Assembly (NCBI GenBank): GCA_900660155.1
Contig: CABFPE010000082.1
Span: forward strand, 1,046,582-1,110,581
DNA from: Hofstenia miamia
Taxonomy: Eukaryota; Xenacoelomorpha; Acoela; Hofsteniidae
Direction of reading: 5' to 3'
Length of the DNA stretch: 64,000 nucleotides
Shown in pieces: positions 1 through 10,329 of this stretch; positions within the stretch are counted from its first letter, which is position 1, and every line of letters starts with the position of its first letter. A program made the position numbers and the translations under genes. The notes under the pieces are model-generated. The model had not been told where the DNA came from. It ran no database searches and saw only the letters and a list, made by a program, of their open reading frames with translations.

Positions 1-61
1 CAAACATAGGAAATTCAATTAAATGAACCGGTCAAAGCAGTCATACATTCCCCAAGAAGAT

Positions 62-345
62 ATCATCTCTTCATTTTATCAAAGCTTCAAATTAAATTGC
101 TGAATCTTGAAAGTTCTGGTGTAATATCCAAGGTCGAAGAACCAATAAACGGGATTACAGACACGGCCGTAGTGGAAAAGAAAAACGGTGATTTCAGAAT
201 TACTTTCGATAATAAACCCTAATAATGCTATCACAAGAGAATATCATTATCCACCGTCAGCTAACGATTACGCCAATTCTTGAATGCGAAAAGATACTTC
301 ACCTTCGTCGATCTATCATATATGTAGCCTCTATTTCTATGATCT
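62..345 (+). pseudogene. Ty3/gypsy-type reverse transcriptase relic
   Basis: Conceptual translation in shifting frames gives the start of a Ty3/gypsy-type reverse transcriptase: a segment reading LLKLESSGVISKV, then VVEKKNGDFRITFDNK, then NNAITREYHYPPS, then KRYFTFVDLS. These correspond in order to the family's N-terminal linker, the VVxKKxGxxRxxxD block, the residues before palm motif A, and motif A itself (F-x-x-x-D-L-S). At least two frameshifts and an in-frame stop interrupt it, and nothing recognisable of the rest of pol follows. It is an old dead fragment of an LTR retroelement. Domain order is what I see; the family assignment is by motif recognition. Confidence 0.7.
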
Positions 346-1195
346 TGATGCCGTGTACTCTCCATTTTGGTACTATAATGTGATCTTAATATATGCCAAT
401 AAATTACAGGCTAAGTCAGTGACGTCGCCAAGAATTTTTCATAGGGAGGGCTTATGTTCCATCAGCAAGTATATATATACACATTAATAACAACCGTGTT
501 ACTTTTTAGCATCCTAGCAACTACCAAAAAGTACATTAGGCAAGCGTTGCAGAGCATTGTTTTTTATTACACAATCGGTTTTATTCTTAATATTGCACAA
601 ACTCTGTCGTCAATTAAATCAGTTTGTTAGCCAAATTCCTTAAGATCAAAAAGCTCTGAAAGATGGTTAAGTTCCGAAATACTTTCATTTTGGGAGGAGG
701 AGGCTATGCTAGATTGACACATTATACGTTGTTTATATTGCCTACTCCTATGTCTTAGAGGGGGCTCGATCCCTCTCTGGCAAATGGTCTTTTGTAAGTC
801 AAAGTCTGTAACGTAAAAGTGTTTATTTAGCAGAAAGACAGCTTTATGTATGCGTTTTTTAAGTGTAATTTTACTACAAAGAGAATAATGGAAAACCCCA
901 AAGGCCCATGTTATAGGCCTATAGTTAAAAAGAAAAGTAAGATAACACCAAAGTCTGTATTTGGTGTAACGGACTCACATATTTGAAGCAAAATTTAACT
1001 CTTAACCTTAAGCAGCCTAGCGTCCGTTTTAAAGGACAAACCGTTTTTCTACACTTACAAAAAACTTTCTCCAAGCCTGTTTCCCAATTTGAAAATCTTG
1101 GGGCATGGGTAGGTCTATTGTGCAACATACATTAATGCAATGTTGACAATTTCTATTAAAGCCTATTGCTGTGGCAGAGATTGTTGAATAAATTA
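346..1195. other. no gene recognised
   Basis: Short ORFs only, AT-rich. I see no conserved protein motif, repeat copy or RNA gene here. Confidence 0.5.
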
Positions 1196-1416
1196 ACAAG
1201 TTTTTTTAGAAATTTTCGAATTTTTGAAAAAAGTTTTAAATTCTCTCCATACCTAGTGTTAATGTATTTAGAAGGTCTTGAGCCCCTGAAGGCAACAAAG
1301 AACTTTAACTGTTTCTTGATGTGTGCATAGATATTCCAAACCCATTGAGGCGTGCCGGTCGCGGGGACAAAAGAGACAAGGTCAGCGCGCGGATTTAGAA
1401 TGAAAAAGAAAGAGGA
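1196..1416 (+). repeat. interspersed repeat family A, copy 1 (first part)
   Basis: This shares ordered blocks with 16570-16960, 17680-17925 and 43490-43790: a TTTTTGAAAA-rich lead, ATTCTCTCCATACCTAGTG, a GAGCCCxTGAxGGCAAC block, AACTTTAACTGxTTCTT, and CATTGAGGCGTGCCG, then a purine-rich GAAAAAGAAAGAGG tract. It is cut by the single N at 1417, and its continuation appears at 2017. No protein is encoded. I do not recognise it as a named family. Confidence 0.6.
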
Positions 1417-1417
1417 N

Positions 1418-2015
1418 TTCTAGAATAATTTCAATAAATTGCTTTGAGAAATGCGCCATTGAGAATAGAATAATTATAAGTAGAAATTCATTTATTTCAA
1501 GTGAAGTGAATGCTATTTTCGAATCTTCTTCTATTAATAATCTAGCGTACCACGATATTGTATTGGCCAATAATACATTTATCAACAATAACTTCAATTA
1601 TGTTGTTACAGGAACACAAGGTAGCATCAATTTTTTCAATGAAAGCTACAAACACAACAATTTTAATGGAATTATCAATAGAAGTTTGGCTATCACATTA
1701 CTACAAATAGAACGAATCACATTTCAAATAAAAGAAAATAGCACTGGCTGCCCTTTATCTGATTTGGATCAATTGGAAAAAGCAAAATTTTGTTGATTTT
1801 ACTACAAAACATAGTCGTACACAGTTTGCAAAATAGCATTAAGCACTCATGAAATTGAAAAAATGATTACGGTTATTAAAGTAAATATAACTTCAAGTGA
1901 AAAGAAGCAAAATTTTTAAGCTGAAGATGAATGTCAAAGCTATATAAAATAAATTTAAGTATGCGTATAGTACTTAAACTTAATATAATTAATATATACT
2001 TGTAATTGTTTATGA
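1418..2015. other. 598-bp contig bracketed by single Ns, probably misplaced
   Basis: The segment lies between single N characters at 1417 and 2016. The sequence just before 1417 ends in AAGAAAGAGGA and the sequence just after 2016 starts with the same eleven bases, so the flanking contigs overlap each other directly. This block therefore interrupts an otherwise continuous repeat and probably belongs elsewhere in the genome. Confidence 0.65.
1419..1796 (+). CDS. partial ORF of unknown function in the bracketed contig
   Basis: The frame is open from the first complete codon of the contig to a TGA at 1794-1796, about 125 codons, so any true start or splice border lies outside the contig. The product is rich in Asn, Ile, Ser and Phe, with spaced hydrophobic-Asn patterns such as LANNTFINNNF that loosely recall parallel beta-helix repeats. 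That comparison is inference only, and I do not recognise a family. A coding role is uncertain because long AT-rich frames can arise by chance, and the contig may be misplaced. Confidence 0.25.
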   Translation, partial: SRIISINCFEKCAIENRIIISRNSFISSEVNAIFESSSINNLAYHDIVLANNTFINNNFNYVVTGTQGSINFFNESYKHNNFNGIINRSLAITLLQIERITFQIKENSTGCPLSDLDQLEKAKFC

Positions 2016-2016
2016 N

Positions 2017-2125
2017 AAGAAAGAGGAGACTCTCCTCTATCATGTAGTGCTTTCAGATTGAGCACACCATTAATAGTTTTTGAGCTATAAGCATTTAAAT
2101 TTTTTTTATAGAATCATGAAAATTT
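2017..2125 (+). repeat. repeat family A, copy 1 (continuation)
   Basis: This matches 22500-22660 over its length: the GAAGAAAGAGGAGA-type tract, CTCxxCTATCA, a GTGxTTTCAGATT block, TTTTTGAGCTATAAGC and AAATCCCCxGG. It continues the copy that ends at 1416 once the bracketed contig is removed. Confidence 0.55.
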
Positions 2126-3136
2126 TTTAAAAATCCCCAGGCTATTTAAGGTTAAAATTGGGTTAACTAAGTAATTGCCAACAACATTTATATATGTAAT
2201 GCATGTAATCAGCATATAAACCACAACTTATGCTTATAATTTACAATTTGCAAAGCTATGTTAAAGAAAAAACACGTTTGTTCAGTATTGCACTTGATGG
2301 TAGAGATTGTAAATGGCATAGGAAAGGAAATAAGTTTTGGAAGTTGAGCAAACCACTGCTGATGACAAAGTATTACATTAAAAACAATAGCCAACCACAT
2401 TAATTCTAATATTAAACTATAGTAAAGGCATAATTTTACAGTTAACTTACGTCACTGATTTTCCTCAAAACCTACTCACATCTTTAATATGAATTTTTAA
2501 AATTTTCCATATTAAAATATTTATTGATATGTTTTTGGTTTTAATGTTAAGTGTAGAAATTGAATTGGTTTTTCCAAAAGTTTTCTTCAAAATATGCGAA
2601 AAACTCTATGGCTATATTTCTAACACAGTCAATATAATATTTTTCTAAGTTTATTACTGATAATTATTATATTGTATATTCAGTTCGAAAATACTTTCTA
2701 ACTTTGACTAATATAATTCTTACAAATTTTGATATTCAGGCGGTTCATTGATGATTGGCAATCTAGATGTTTATCAACAATTTATCAATTTTGATTTTTA
2801 AGAAATATGAATTGTTGACATTTTGGTGTAAAATCGAACATTTTAATTATATTAATGCAAAAAAATATATTGTATAAATGACAAAACTGATCAGTAAAAA
2901 GAAAATTGATATTTTTAAAACAATTACAAACATTGCATAACCTTGTAGCACTGCTACTTTTTAGTGGCAACGGAATCAGTGCAAAGTATGCATGTAGCAA
3001 CATGGTCACACTATTGAACTACGACATGTGCACTAAATTTTTTCCGTTGTGTTTAATTTGTATGTAGCAAAACGCAAACTAATAACTCACTATAAGATTC
3101 ACATCTTTAGAAATGATATTGCTGGTATCATAATAA
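2126..3136. other. no gene recognised
   Basis: AT-rich with only short ORFs. I found no motif or repeat match. Confidence 0.5.
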
Positions 3137-3897
3137 TTTGAGATGTGCTGAAATTTGGTATCCGGTAAAATCGGCAATTACACAACCGGATCCGGATATC
3201 CTGTATCTGGTAAAATTTAACTTACTTAAAGGATTTAACCGGATAACATATTCTGAGATACAACTTGATTTTAAATGGGAATTTTCCAGGAACAAGCTGC
3301 ATTTTTTCCATGATATGGAAGTTGTCATGCAAAAAAACAATTTTTTGACATATAAAGACGTAGGCTATTTAATATTTATTTATTTTCGTTCGCCAGATGT
3401 CGATATTAATGGAGAAATGAGGTTCTTTTTCATTAATAATTAGGGTAAGCAAAAGTAATATAAAATCGTATTTTTTCCATTGGTCCATTTTGTAGTCCTC
3501 ATAAAATTAGATGGTTTTCAGACCTGGGGTGCAGTTAAATAGGAGATTATAAAATTATAAAAAGTCATATTTTTTGAAAAATACAGTAATATTTGTGGCT
3601 GAAATGTCAAAAAGTCATATTTTGGAATAGTTTAATTAAATTAGGAAAAAACTTTAAAATTAGTGCTGGATTGTGACTGCTTTAAATCATTTGAACTAAA
3701 ATATATATATATTTATTGCATTTCAATTAATGCAATTCCTGGCCTAACTCCCGAGAAGCTTAATTGCTAGCTAATTTTGGACCTGAACCGACCCAATGGT
3801 CAACGTGTATCTAAAACTGGCCATATGTGCGGCAGCTCAAAAAACATTAAAGAAACTATATACATTATTATTTCTTGGATTTTTCAAAGCACACCCC

Positions 3898-4364
3898 AGT
3901 AAACATAGAACTGTTGTAACAACGTCGTTTTTGTGGTGCATTGGCGTTTAATAGGCGTTGAATTGTTTAAGTGGCGTTTATAGTGCGGATTAGGAAAATA
4001 TTGAGAAAATAGACCCTAAAAATGCATTTCAAGATCCTAGATTTTAAATTTTTCAATTTTTTACGGAAAATTTTTTGATTTATCCAGTTAACATTAAATT
4101 TGGAAACCCGACAGGGGGCATTCCACCATATCCCCCTGGGTAAAACACTGGGATTAATAGCGGTGTATAATTCCGTCTAGCAAAAAATATTTTTAAAATA
4201 GGAAAAATTTTAGTATTATGACAATTTGAAGATAAATTTTTTAAAAACGACATTTTTATTGATAGTTTGTCGTTTTATTGTAAAAAGACGTTGTTTTGTA
4301 ATGTCGTTTTAGTGCCGTTATTATGTCGTTCAGCGACGTCGTTAAGACAGTTCTATGTTTACTG
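3898..4364. mobile_element. hAT-like MITE with CAGTAAACATAGAACTGT terminal inverted repeats
   Basis: The element starts CAGTAAACATAGAACTGT and ends with the exact complement ACAGTTCTATGTTTACTG. GTCGTT/GGCGTTT motifs recur near both ends. The homologous site in the hAT element around 34080-34110 (reverse strand) lacks the insertion, which defines both borders independently. Flanking octamers resemble a decayed duplication of the empty-site octamer ACACGCGT. The element is non-coding. Confidence 0.75.
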
Positions 4365-4562
4365 AGACGTGTTGCAGAATTATGCCATGCGTATTCAGGC
4401 AAAATATATGAGGGTTGACAATCTAATTGCTTCAATTAAGGCTACTATCATAAAATATCAAAGTTTTTCAAAGTTTGACAGAATTGAAATTCCACCAGAT
4501 GTTGTTATTGCTCATACACTTGAACCTGGAAATGATTGATGTGAAATAATCGCCTATTTCAN

Positions 4563-5153
4563 GTGGCGTTTATAGTGCGGATTAGGAAAATATTGAGAAA
4601 ATAGACCCTAAAAATGCATTTCAAGATCCTAGATTTTAAATTTTTCAATTTTTTACGGAAAATTTTTTGATTTATCCAGTTAACATTAAATTTGGAAACC
4701 CGACAGGGGGCATTCCACCATATCCCCCTGGGTAAAACACTGGGATTAATAGCGGTGTATAATTCCGTCTAGCAAAAAATATTTTTAAAATAGGAAAAAT
4801 TTTAGTATTATGACAATTTGAAGATAAATTTTTTAAAAACGACATTTTTATTGATAGTTTGTCGTTTTATTGTAAAAAGACGTTGTTTTGTAATGTCGTT
4901 TTAGTGCCGTTATTATGTCGTTCAGCGACGTCGTTAAGACAGTTCTATGTTTACTGAGACGTGTTGCAGAATTATGCCATGCGTATTCAGGCAAAATATA
5001 TGAGGGTTGACAATCTAATTGCTTCAATTAAGGCTACTATCATAAAATATCAAAGTTTTTCAAAGTTTGACAGAATTGAAATTCCACCAGATGTTGTTAT
5101 TGCTCATACACTTGAACCTGGAAATGATTGATGTGAAATAATCGCCTATTTCA
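4563..5153 (+). repeat. 591-bp direct duplication of 3971-4561 across a single N
   Basis: As read by eye this repeats 3971-4561 in full, with the two copies separated only by the N at 4562. The pattern fits an unmerged contig overlap rather than a biological tandem duplication. Confidence 0.8.
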
Positions 5154-5218
5154 AGTCACGATTAGAAAATACCGGAATTCTATTCCAAGTTACGAAAATG
5201 TCAAGCAACATTGGTTGC

Positions 5219-5227
5219 AATATATAT

Positions 5228-5265
<38 letters not shown>
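5219..5265. repeat. AT microsatellite
   Basis: Nearly pure TA dinucleotides. It truncates the hAT copy on its left. Confidence 0.9.
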
Positions 5266-5266
<1 letters not shown>

Positions 5267-5455
5267 GAAATCGATCCTCATAAAGTACTTGTGCGTACCA
5301 CTGCTCTCAGCAGGATATTTAAAAAACGCGGTGGCGGCAAGGAATATGGTGTGCCTATGTCCGCCGGACCCTTTTTGAAAGACAACGGGTTCACTGTGCC
5401 CGCCCAATGTCTTCTCGGCCTCAATGCCTGTCCGTCTGTTGCCATTGATTTCTAA
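5266..5455 (+). other. GC-richer ORF of unknown origin
   Basis: Downstream of the AT microsatellite lies an island clearly richer in G and C than its surroundings. One plus-strand frame is open until a TAA at 5453-5455, ending in residues such as LKDNGFTVPAQ and NACPSVAIDF. The opposite strand is also open over the same stretch, so openness is weak evidence for coding. I do not recognise the protein. It could be a lost exon, a processed fragment or part of an unknown repeat. Confidence 0.2.
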
Positions 5456-6245
5456 CAAAAACCATAAAAAACAGATTGGACTTTCAAAAAACACATTAGG
5501 CTAAAATTTGCAAAGTATCTTATATTTGTAATCAAACGCAAATCCAGCGTAACTCAAAACGAATGATCCAATTTCATTATACATTAATTCATATACCAAG
5601 CATTCTCATGAAATGAATCATTAGCCTTTATTTCACCAGAAACTACAAGAAGATAGGCCTGAGTTCATTTTTTGCAACAAGATGGAGTTCCTGCCCATTG
5701 GCACCTGAATGCTAGAAATTCTTAAATAAAAAAGTGCCTCAGCGATGGATTGGTCTTTTTCCTGAGGGGTGATGTTCCACCACTGCCTATGAGCATCCAT
5801 GATCTTAAACAATAAATAGCCATAGCAATTGATTTTGTGGACCATGATATGCTAATAAACGTCTGGGAAGAATTCTCTTATCGTATTGATGTTGCTTGTG
5901 CTGCAGGTGTGGTCAAACTGAACGTTCTTAAAACAATAAATAAAACTTAATCGTGAGTAGAATAAATTGTTATTAAACTAAGTTTTCTATTGTTTTTTTT
6001 TATTAATGTATTGTTGAATGAAATCAAGTCATTCTTTTTAATTGCACTGTATATCTAAAAGAAAACTTTAAGAGAAACTGTACAAATATTAATTACGTTT
6101 TTGGAAAAATACTGTGTGCCCATACACGCTCGTTACCGTCATTTCCATTGCCCGCCAGCAAAAACATTAGAAAAGGGGATAAAAAAATTTTTGATACACT
6201 AATAAAAAATGAGATTTTTGAAGTCTGCAGCCAGCGAAGTTTTAC
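5456..6245. other. no gene recognised
   Basis: One possible repeat match only: the segment near 5660-5690 (TTTTTTGCAACAAGATGGAG) resembles 15404-15440. Otherwise there are short ORFs without motifs. Confidence 0.4.
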
Positions 6246-6325
6246 TAGGGATGTGCGGATACACATTTTTACCCGTACTACTCGAGTACAGGTTACCGGT
6301 CCTGCAGTTCGGATAAAGACAAAAG
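6246..6325 (+). mobile_element. hAT-like terminus
   Basis: It begins TAGGGATGTGCGG, the consensus style of hAT ends in this window, and is followed by a cluster of GTAC/ACCCG/GGTTACCGG motifs. No matching second end or 8-bp duplication was found, so it is a truncated end at best. About 550 bp after it contain nothing recognisable. Confidence 0.35.
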
Positions 6326-6901
6326 CTAACGGGGAAATGCAGAAACATATCTTGTAAAGTTAGCTATATTATTTAAAAAGGTATTTTGTGAATTTGTCTT
6401 TGAACGCTTAAATACACATTTAAATGAGCTTTGTCAATAAACGAAGACTAAAGCAAAGTCTTTGAATGCAAAATAGGATTAAATATATTTAGTTTTCTTA
6501 TATTTTCAGTATAAAATGTTATACAAACAGCGTGATTAAACTCTAGCATTTAATATAAAAATTATACCAACGCTAACGTCTCTTAAAACATCAAACATCT
6601 ATACACCTACAATAATGGACTTGAATTTGTTTTGATTCTATGCACTCTTTTGCAATAGGTGTTACCATGCTTTGAATGTGCTTATAATATTTAATGGTTA
6701 ATTAAGGAATGTCATATGCTAAAATTGTGAATAAAAATCATTTTACCAATTTATGATGATCACAATATATTACTTATTTCGTTCCTAAAATATTAAAACA
6801 CAACATATGGTTTGTTTAAAGTATATTCTTTTATTAAATGTCTAATACAGCCTATTGAAATCCCCGTGAATAGCACGAACAGTTTCCTAGTTATAAAAAA
6901 T

Positions 6902-7027
6902 AAAGACGTACTTCCATTGTCTTTAGAATCATCAGTCGTATACAACCATAATTATGATTAGTGTGATAACTCATAGATCGGTGAGACCAAAAGACATCTG
7001 GAAGTCAGAATCAAAGAAGATATGTGG
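6902..7027 (+). pseudogene. Penelope-like element GIY-YIG endonuclease relic
   Basis: The frame reads SSVVYN, then CDNS-stop-IG, then ETKRHLEVRIKED. This is the Penelope-type GIY-YIG core: VVY, then the position that is YIG in intact elements (here a stop in place of Tyr), then ExKRHLxVRIxEH. Two in-frame stops show it is dead. It differs from the other two Penelope fragments here (which read VIYKIQC and YIGYCGRQL), so it belongs to another lineage. Confidence 0.75.
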
Positions 7028-7152
7028 GATTCCTAAGATCAGAAATAGTCAGCCATCAGCTTAAAAAGAAAAATGAAAACTCTAAAATTATAATGAAAAC
7101 AAAATTTACGAAAATAGGAGAAGAAACAAGAGATAAAAGTAAACTATTAAAT

Positions 7153-7191
<39 letters not shown>

Positions 7192-7194
7192 GAA
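7153..7194. repeat. GA microsatellite
   Basis: Mostly uninterrupted AG repeats with a single GG interruption. Confidence 0.9.
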
Positions 7195-7639
7195 AGACTA
7201 TATATATTTCACTTTTTTGCGACACTTAAGTCGAATATACAAAATGCCAAAATAAACCTAAATAAAATTAACAAAAGAATTTCTTAGATGATTGAACTGC
7301 ACGCATTGACTAATTGCGGGTATTTCAAAAATTATAGTGTCTTGGTTATATTTTTGGAATGAAGTAATGAAGTGGATGTTCGTCACTTTGAAGTTTTTTC
7401 CATATTGATTTACAATGCATATAAATATATATAAACATATATTTATAGATAAGAAAAAAACATATATAGATAAAACTTTTATGTATTTAAAACGGGGTGT
7501 TTATGTGCATAAATATTTAGGTAAAAGGGTTTAAATATGTTGGTAAAAACGCCAAACATGTACTGAAAAACTGAATTAATGGGGACTATAATGACCTGTA
7601 ATACTTTTAGAGCATTAATAATCCTTGGTTTTTCTCAAG

Positions 7640-8192
7640 TCAGGGAAATAAGATCGTTGAAATCAAGTTGATCGTTCCATGGATTTACTCTGAAATTTAA
7701 GTACACATGCCCTGTGAGAGAAAAATAAGATTTATCGTTCCAAAGGACTTTATCCAAATCAATTACCCCACTCGACATCAGATTCGCAAACTCAATCCTT
7801 GCATCTCTTTCAGCTTTTGATAGCTGTTGGTTCGTTTCCAGCTTGTACGGGTACAAATGCAGGCTCTTGCGCAGTATTAGTTGCACAGAGCTTTGTGGTA
7901 TTCCAATGCCTTGTGCAACAGAATGTGAGGAAGCAACTCCATAATTATTCTTGTTCTGCAACCTGACCAATTCTGCCTCGATCACTGGTTTGCGTTCTTT
8001 CTCCAAACTGGGTCTTCCGGATCGTGATTTGTCATGTACTGAAACAGTCTCGTAGAACCTTGTAACCGTGCTCACTTATATGGGATCTCTTTTCACTTGA
8101 TGAGCTGTGTTGTATGCCCGAATAGCTGTTGACGCTAACTTATTATTCGTGAAATACAGCACTAACTATTCTATACGCGTCTGAGTGTTCAT
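7640..8192 (-). pseudogene. Tc1/mariner (IS630) superfamily transposase, 5' part, nonsense-mutated
   Basis: Reading from the ATG at 8192 downwards, the frame starts MNTQTRIE and has stops at the 9th codon (TAG) and again just before VSTVTRFYE. From there it is open to about 7635. It contains DKSRSGRPSLEKE, a helix-turn-helix region with IPQSSVQLILRK, YPYKLETNQQL and LDKVLWNDKSYFSLTG. These are the paired DNA-binding domain, the GRPR-like linker and the region around the first catalytic acid of IS630/mariner-type transposases. In relatives the catalytic block reads FSDE, while here it is WNDK. The C-terminal catalytic half is missing. Confidence 0.75.
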
Positions 8193-8333
8193 TGTGAAGA
8201 AGACTAAAATAATATAATGAAGCTGATGTAATCCACCTTTATATATAACAAAATGAATATATTAGCTAACCAATCAGAATACTACATTTATTAACTACGT
8301 TCAATTTACATTTTGTGTCACTTATGGGTCATA

Positions 8334-8446
8334 CTATATATATATANNNNNNNNNNNNNNNNNNNNNNNNNNNNNNNNNNNNNNNNNNNNNNNNNNNNNN
8401 NNNNNNNNNNNNNNNNNNNNNNNNNNNNNNNNNNNNNNNNNNNNNN

Positions 8447-8476
<30 letters not shown>
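8334..8476. repeat. AT microsatellite containing a 100-base N gap (8347-8446)
   Basis: TA dinucleotides flank a run of 100 N on both sides, so the gap is almost certainly an unresolved microsatellite. Confidence 0.9.
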
Positions 8477-8480
<4 letters not shown>

Positions 8481-8559
8481 AAAAGGTTTTCCCGTACAAA
8501 TGCTCTTACAAATGTAAGTAGGAAATTAATATATATGTATATGTTCATAAATGTTTATA

Positions 8560-9512
8560 AATATGCTGGAAATTCTTCTTTGTTTATACAATTGAATAGC
8601 AGCTGGAAGGAAGGTTTTAGTGCATAATGCTTTATGTGATAGTGTTGATCTTTGCAATGTTCTAGTATTTTCCATCGTGGTTTTAAAAAGATCTTTCATT
8701 TAAAGGATTATGAGGATCGTCGATTATCTTTTTTGATGTTTTTTGAAATTGCCATTTGAAGGCGTTATTGACAATTGAAAAAATTATCTTTGTATAATTT
8801 TGAAATCTTAGCGAATAACTTAATAGGTCTTTTTAAAACTTTAATGTTCTTTTTCGTTAACCCTGGTGCAAATACTTCATATGTATATATATAATTTGGC
8901 TTAATTATATATTGAATATATAAACTTTTTCGTCCTTCTTCATATAATTTATTAGATATGAAACTGATGATGTAATGAAATTCACTTTCTTTCTAATAAA
9001 TTCCACATTTTCATCCCAATTCAATTTATTATTCATAAGTAAGCCTAAATATTTCACACTCTTTGTCATTCGTATTGAATTTTCATAATTTTGATCTTTT
9101 CTTTAACTGAATTCTTTAGATGGATGTTTTTCATATTATGATGTACAAACATTATTTCACAGGATTTGCTTATGTTAAACTTTAAGGTTTAATTCAAATG
9201 AGTGTTCAAATACTTCTGATATTGTGCTTTTATAATTCAGAAAATCTTTTTCAGGTTTTAATGTTACTAGCTTACCCAAAACTTTTGTGTCGTCAGAATA
9301 TTTCATTATATGAAAATTTGTATAACTAACAATAATTGAATTGATTTTATCAGCGTATGCTGTAAAGAGCGGGCCACTAAGTGGTCTTTCTAGTGGAATT
9401 CCGGCAAATGCTTTATACATTGGCATTTGATATTGGATGTATTTGGTGTAAAATTTGTTTTAAAATTTGTTTTGAAGTATGGTATTAAATGCACTTCAAT
9501 AATCAATCAATG
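8560..9512 (-). pseudogene. non-LTR retrotransposon reverse transcriptase relic
   Basis: In order on the minus strand are palm motif A (SAFNTIL), motif B (PLSGPLFTAY), motif C with the SDD variant (MKYSDDTKVLGKL), and motif E (SVKYLGLLMNNKLNW) followed by the thumb region VEFIRKKVNFI. This order and spacing are those of Jockey/CR1-type non-LTR reverse transcriptases. Frameshifts and stops break the frame. The 5' portion stops abruptly at the left arm of the long palindrome (9522-9711), which suggests the palindrome marks a rearrangement or insertion junction. Confidence 0.75.
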
Positions 9513-9521
9513 CCTCCTCTT

Positions 9522-9711
9522 CCTAAGTTTTTAATAGAATATATCTTTACTAAACTGAAAATCAAAACTCTTCAATATACATGCATATATGTATGTATAT
9601 ATATATATATATATATTAATATATATATATATGTATACATACATATATGCATGTATATTGAAGAGTTTTGATTTTCAGTTTAGTAAAGATATATTCTATT
9701 AAAAACTTAGG
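9522..9711. repeat. near-perfect 190-bp palindrome
   Basis: Left and right arms of about 95 bases are complementary around a centre at 9616/9617, with an AT-rich core. Outside the core, the roughly 78 bases from CCTAAGTTTTTAATAG to ATGCATATATGTATG match their complement with essentially no mismatch. I checked the inner part base by base and found one mismatch (9600/9633). It can form a hairpin or cruciform. Confidence 0.85.
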
Positions 9712-9847
9712 AGGAGCACGCATTGGCGGCGGAACAATGTCGCTTGGATATGCTATTGTATACCCGAGAATGATATTGGGTGCGCAAAACATATCAAAAT
9801 AGTTATCTTGATGTCATTATCATTCAGAAATAACTTCATGAGAGATA

Positions 9848-10201
9848 TTATAGGAGACTGCTACAATTACTGATGAATATGGAATGGAAAATATGCACTA
9901 AAAACAAGATAAAATATGCATAGTTGGAGAAATATGCAGAAATATGTAATTTGACAAATATGGTTGAACTGAAGATTGTGAATTGTTCAAAAAGCTTAAA
10001 TTCTATTGCAATGAACAAAAGTATTTTGAAATGTTTTTGGTGATTTGCTCGTAGAACTTTCCTATATTTACTGAAGCTCCTTTTCACATCTGCACTAGCT
10101 AGAACGGCATGCTTAAATGCAGCTTGTGTAGCAGAAAATAAGTGAGATATTCCATCTATTTTTAACTGTCTTTGTGTTGAAGTTGAATTATTATCAAACA
10201 A
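9848..10201 (-). pseudogene. hAT transposase C-terminal (dimerisation domain) relic
   Basis: The frame contains ASADVKRSFSKYRKVLRANHQKHF. This is the C-terminal hAT dimerisation signature, whose usual form is SADVERSFSxYKxxLxxNRxxF. The upstream part of the transposase is not present in frame. A cluster of ACCACCAGTGG motifs lies just above it at 10239-10325 and may be the subterminal repeats of the same element. Confidence 0.65.
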
Positions 10202-10238
10202 GTATACTTGTCCTCATTAACAGATCTATAAAAAAACA

Positions 10239-10325
10239 CCAGTTGACCACTACTTGACCACCAGTGGACCACCATTTGGCCACTACTTTACCACCAGTGG
10301 ACCACTGGTGGACCACCAGTATTTA
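10239..10325. repeat. cluster of ACCACCAGTGG-type direct and inverted motifs
   Basis: Variants of GACCACCAGTGGACCACC occur about six times in direct and inverted order within 90 bp. Function is unknown; a subterminal repeat array of the neighbouring hAT relic is a plausible reading. Confidence 0.5.
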
Positions 10326-10329
10326 GCTA

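Larger units (their letters stand above)
3137..5217 (+). mobile_element. hAT element, copy 1 (truncated, with nested MITE and assembly duplication)
   Basis: The left end reads TGAGATGTGC and is followed by repeated CCGGATA/TATCCGG subterminal motifs. From there the segment matches the reverse complement of the intact hAT element at 33347-35195 block by block, including the GCTAGCTAATTTTGGACC block and the region encoding SNIGC of the transposase dimerisation domain. The other end is lost where an AT microsatellite begins at 5218. A 467-bp MITE is inserted at 3898-4364, and 591 bp are repeated by an apparent assembly error. No intact transposase frame remains. Confidence 0.7.

Noticed and set aside
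740-800. Possible tRNA-derived head suggested by CTCGATCCCTCTC
   Set aside because: No A box or foldable cloverleaf at the right distance.
10239-10325. CRISPR-like array
   Set aside because: Repeats are not separated by unique spacers, occur in both orientations, and the genome is clearly eukaryotic.
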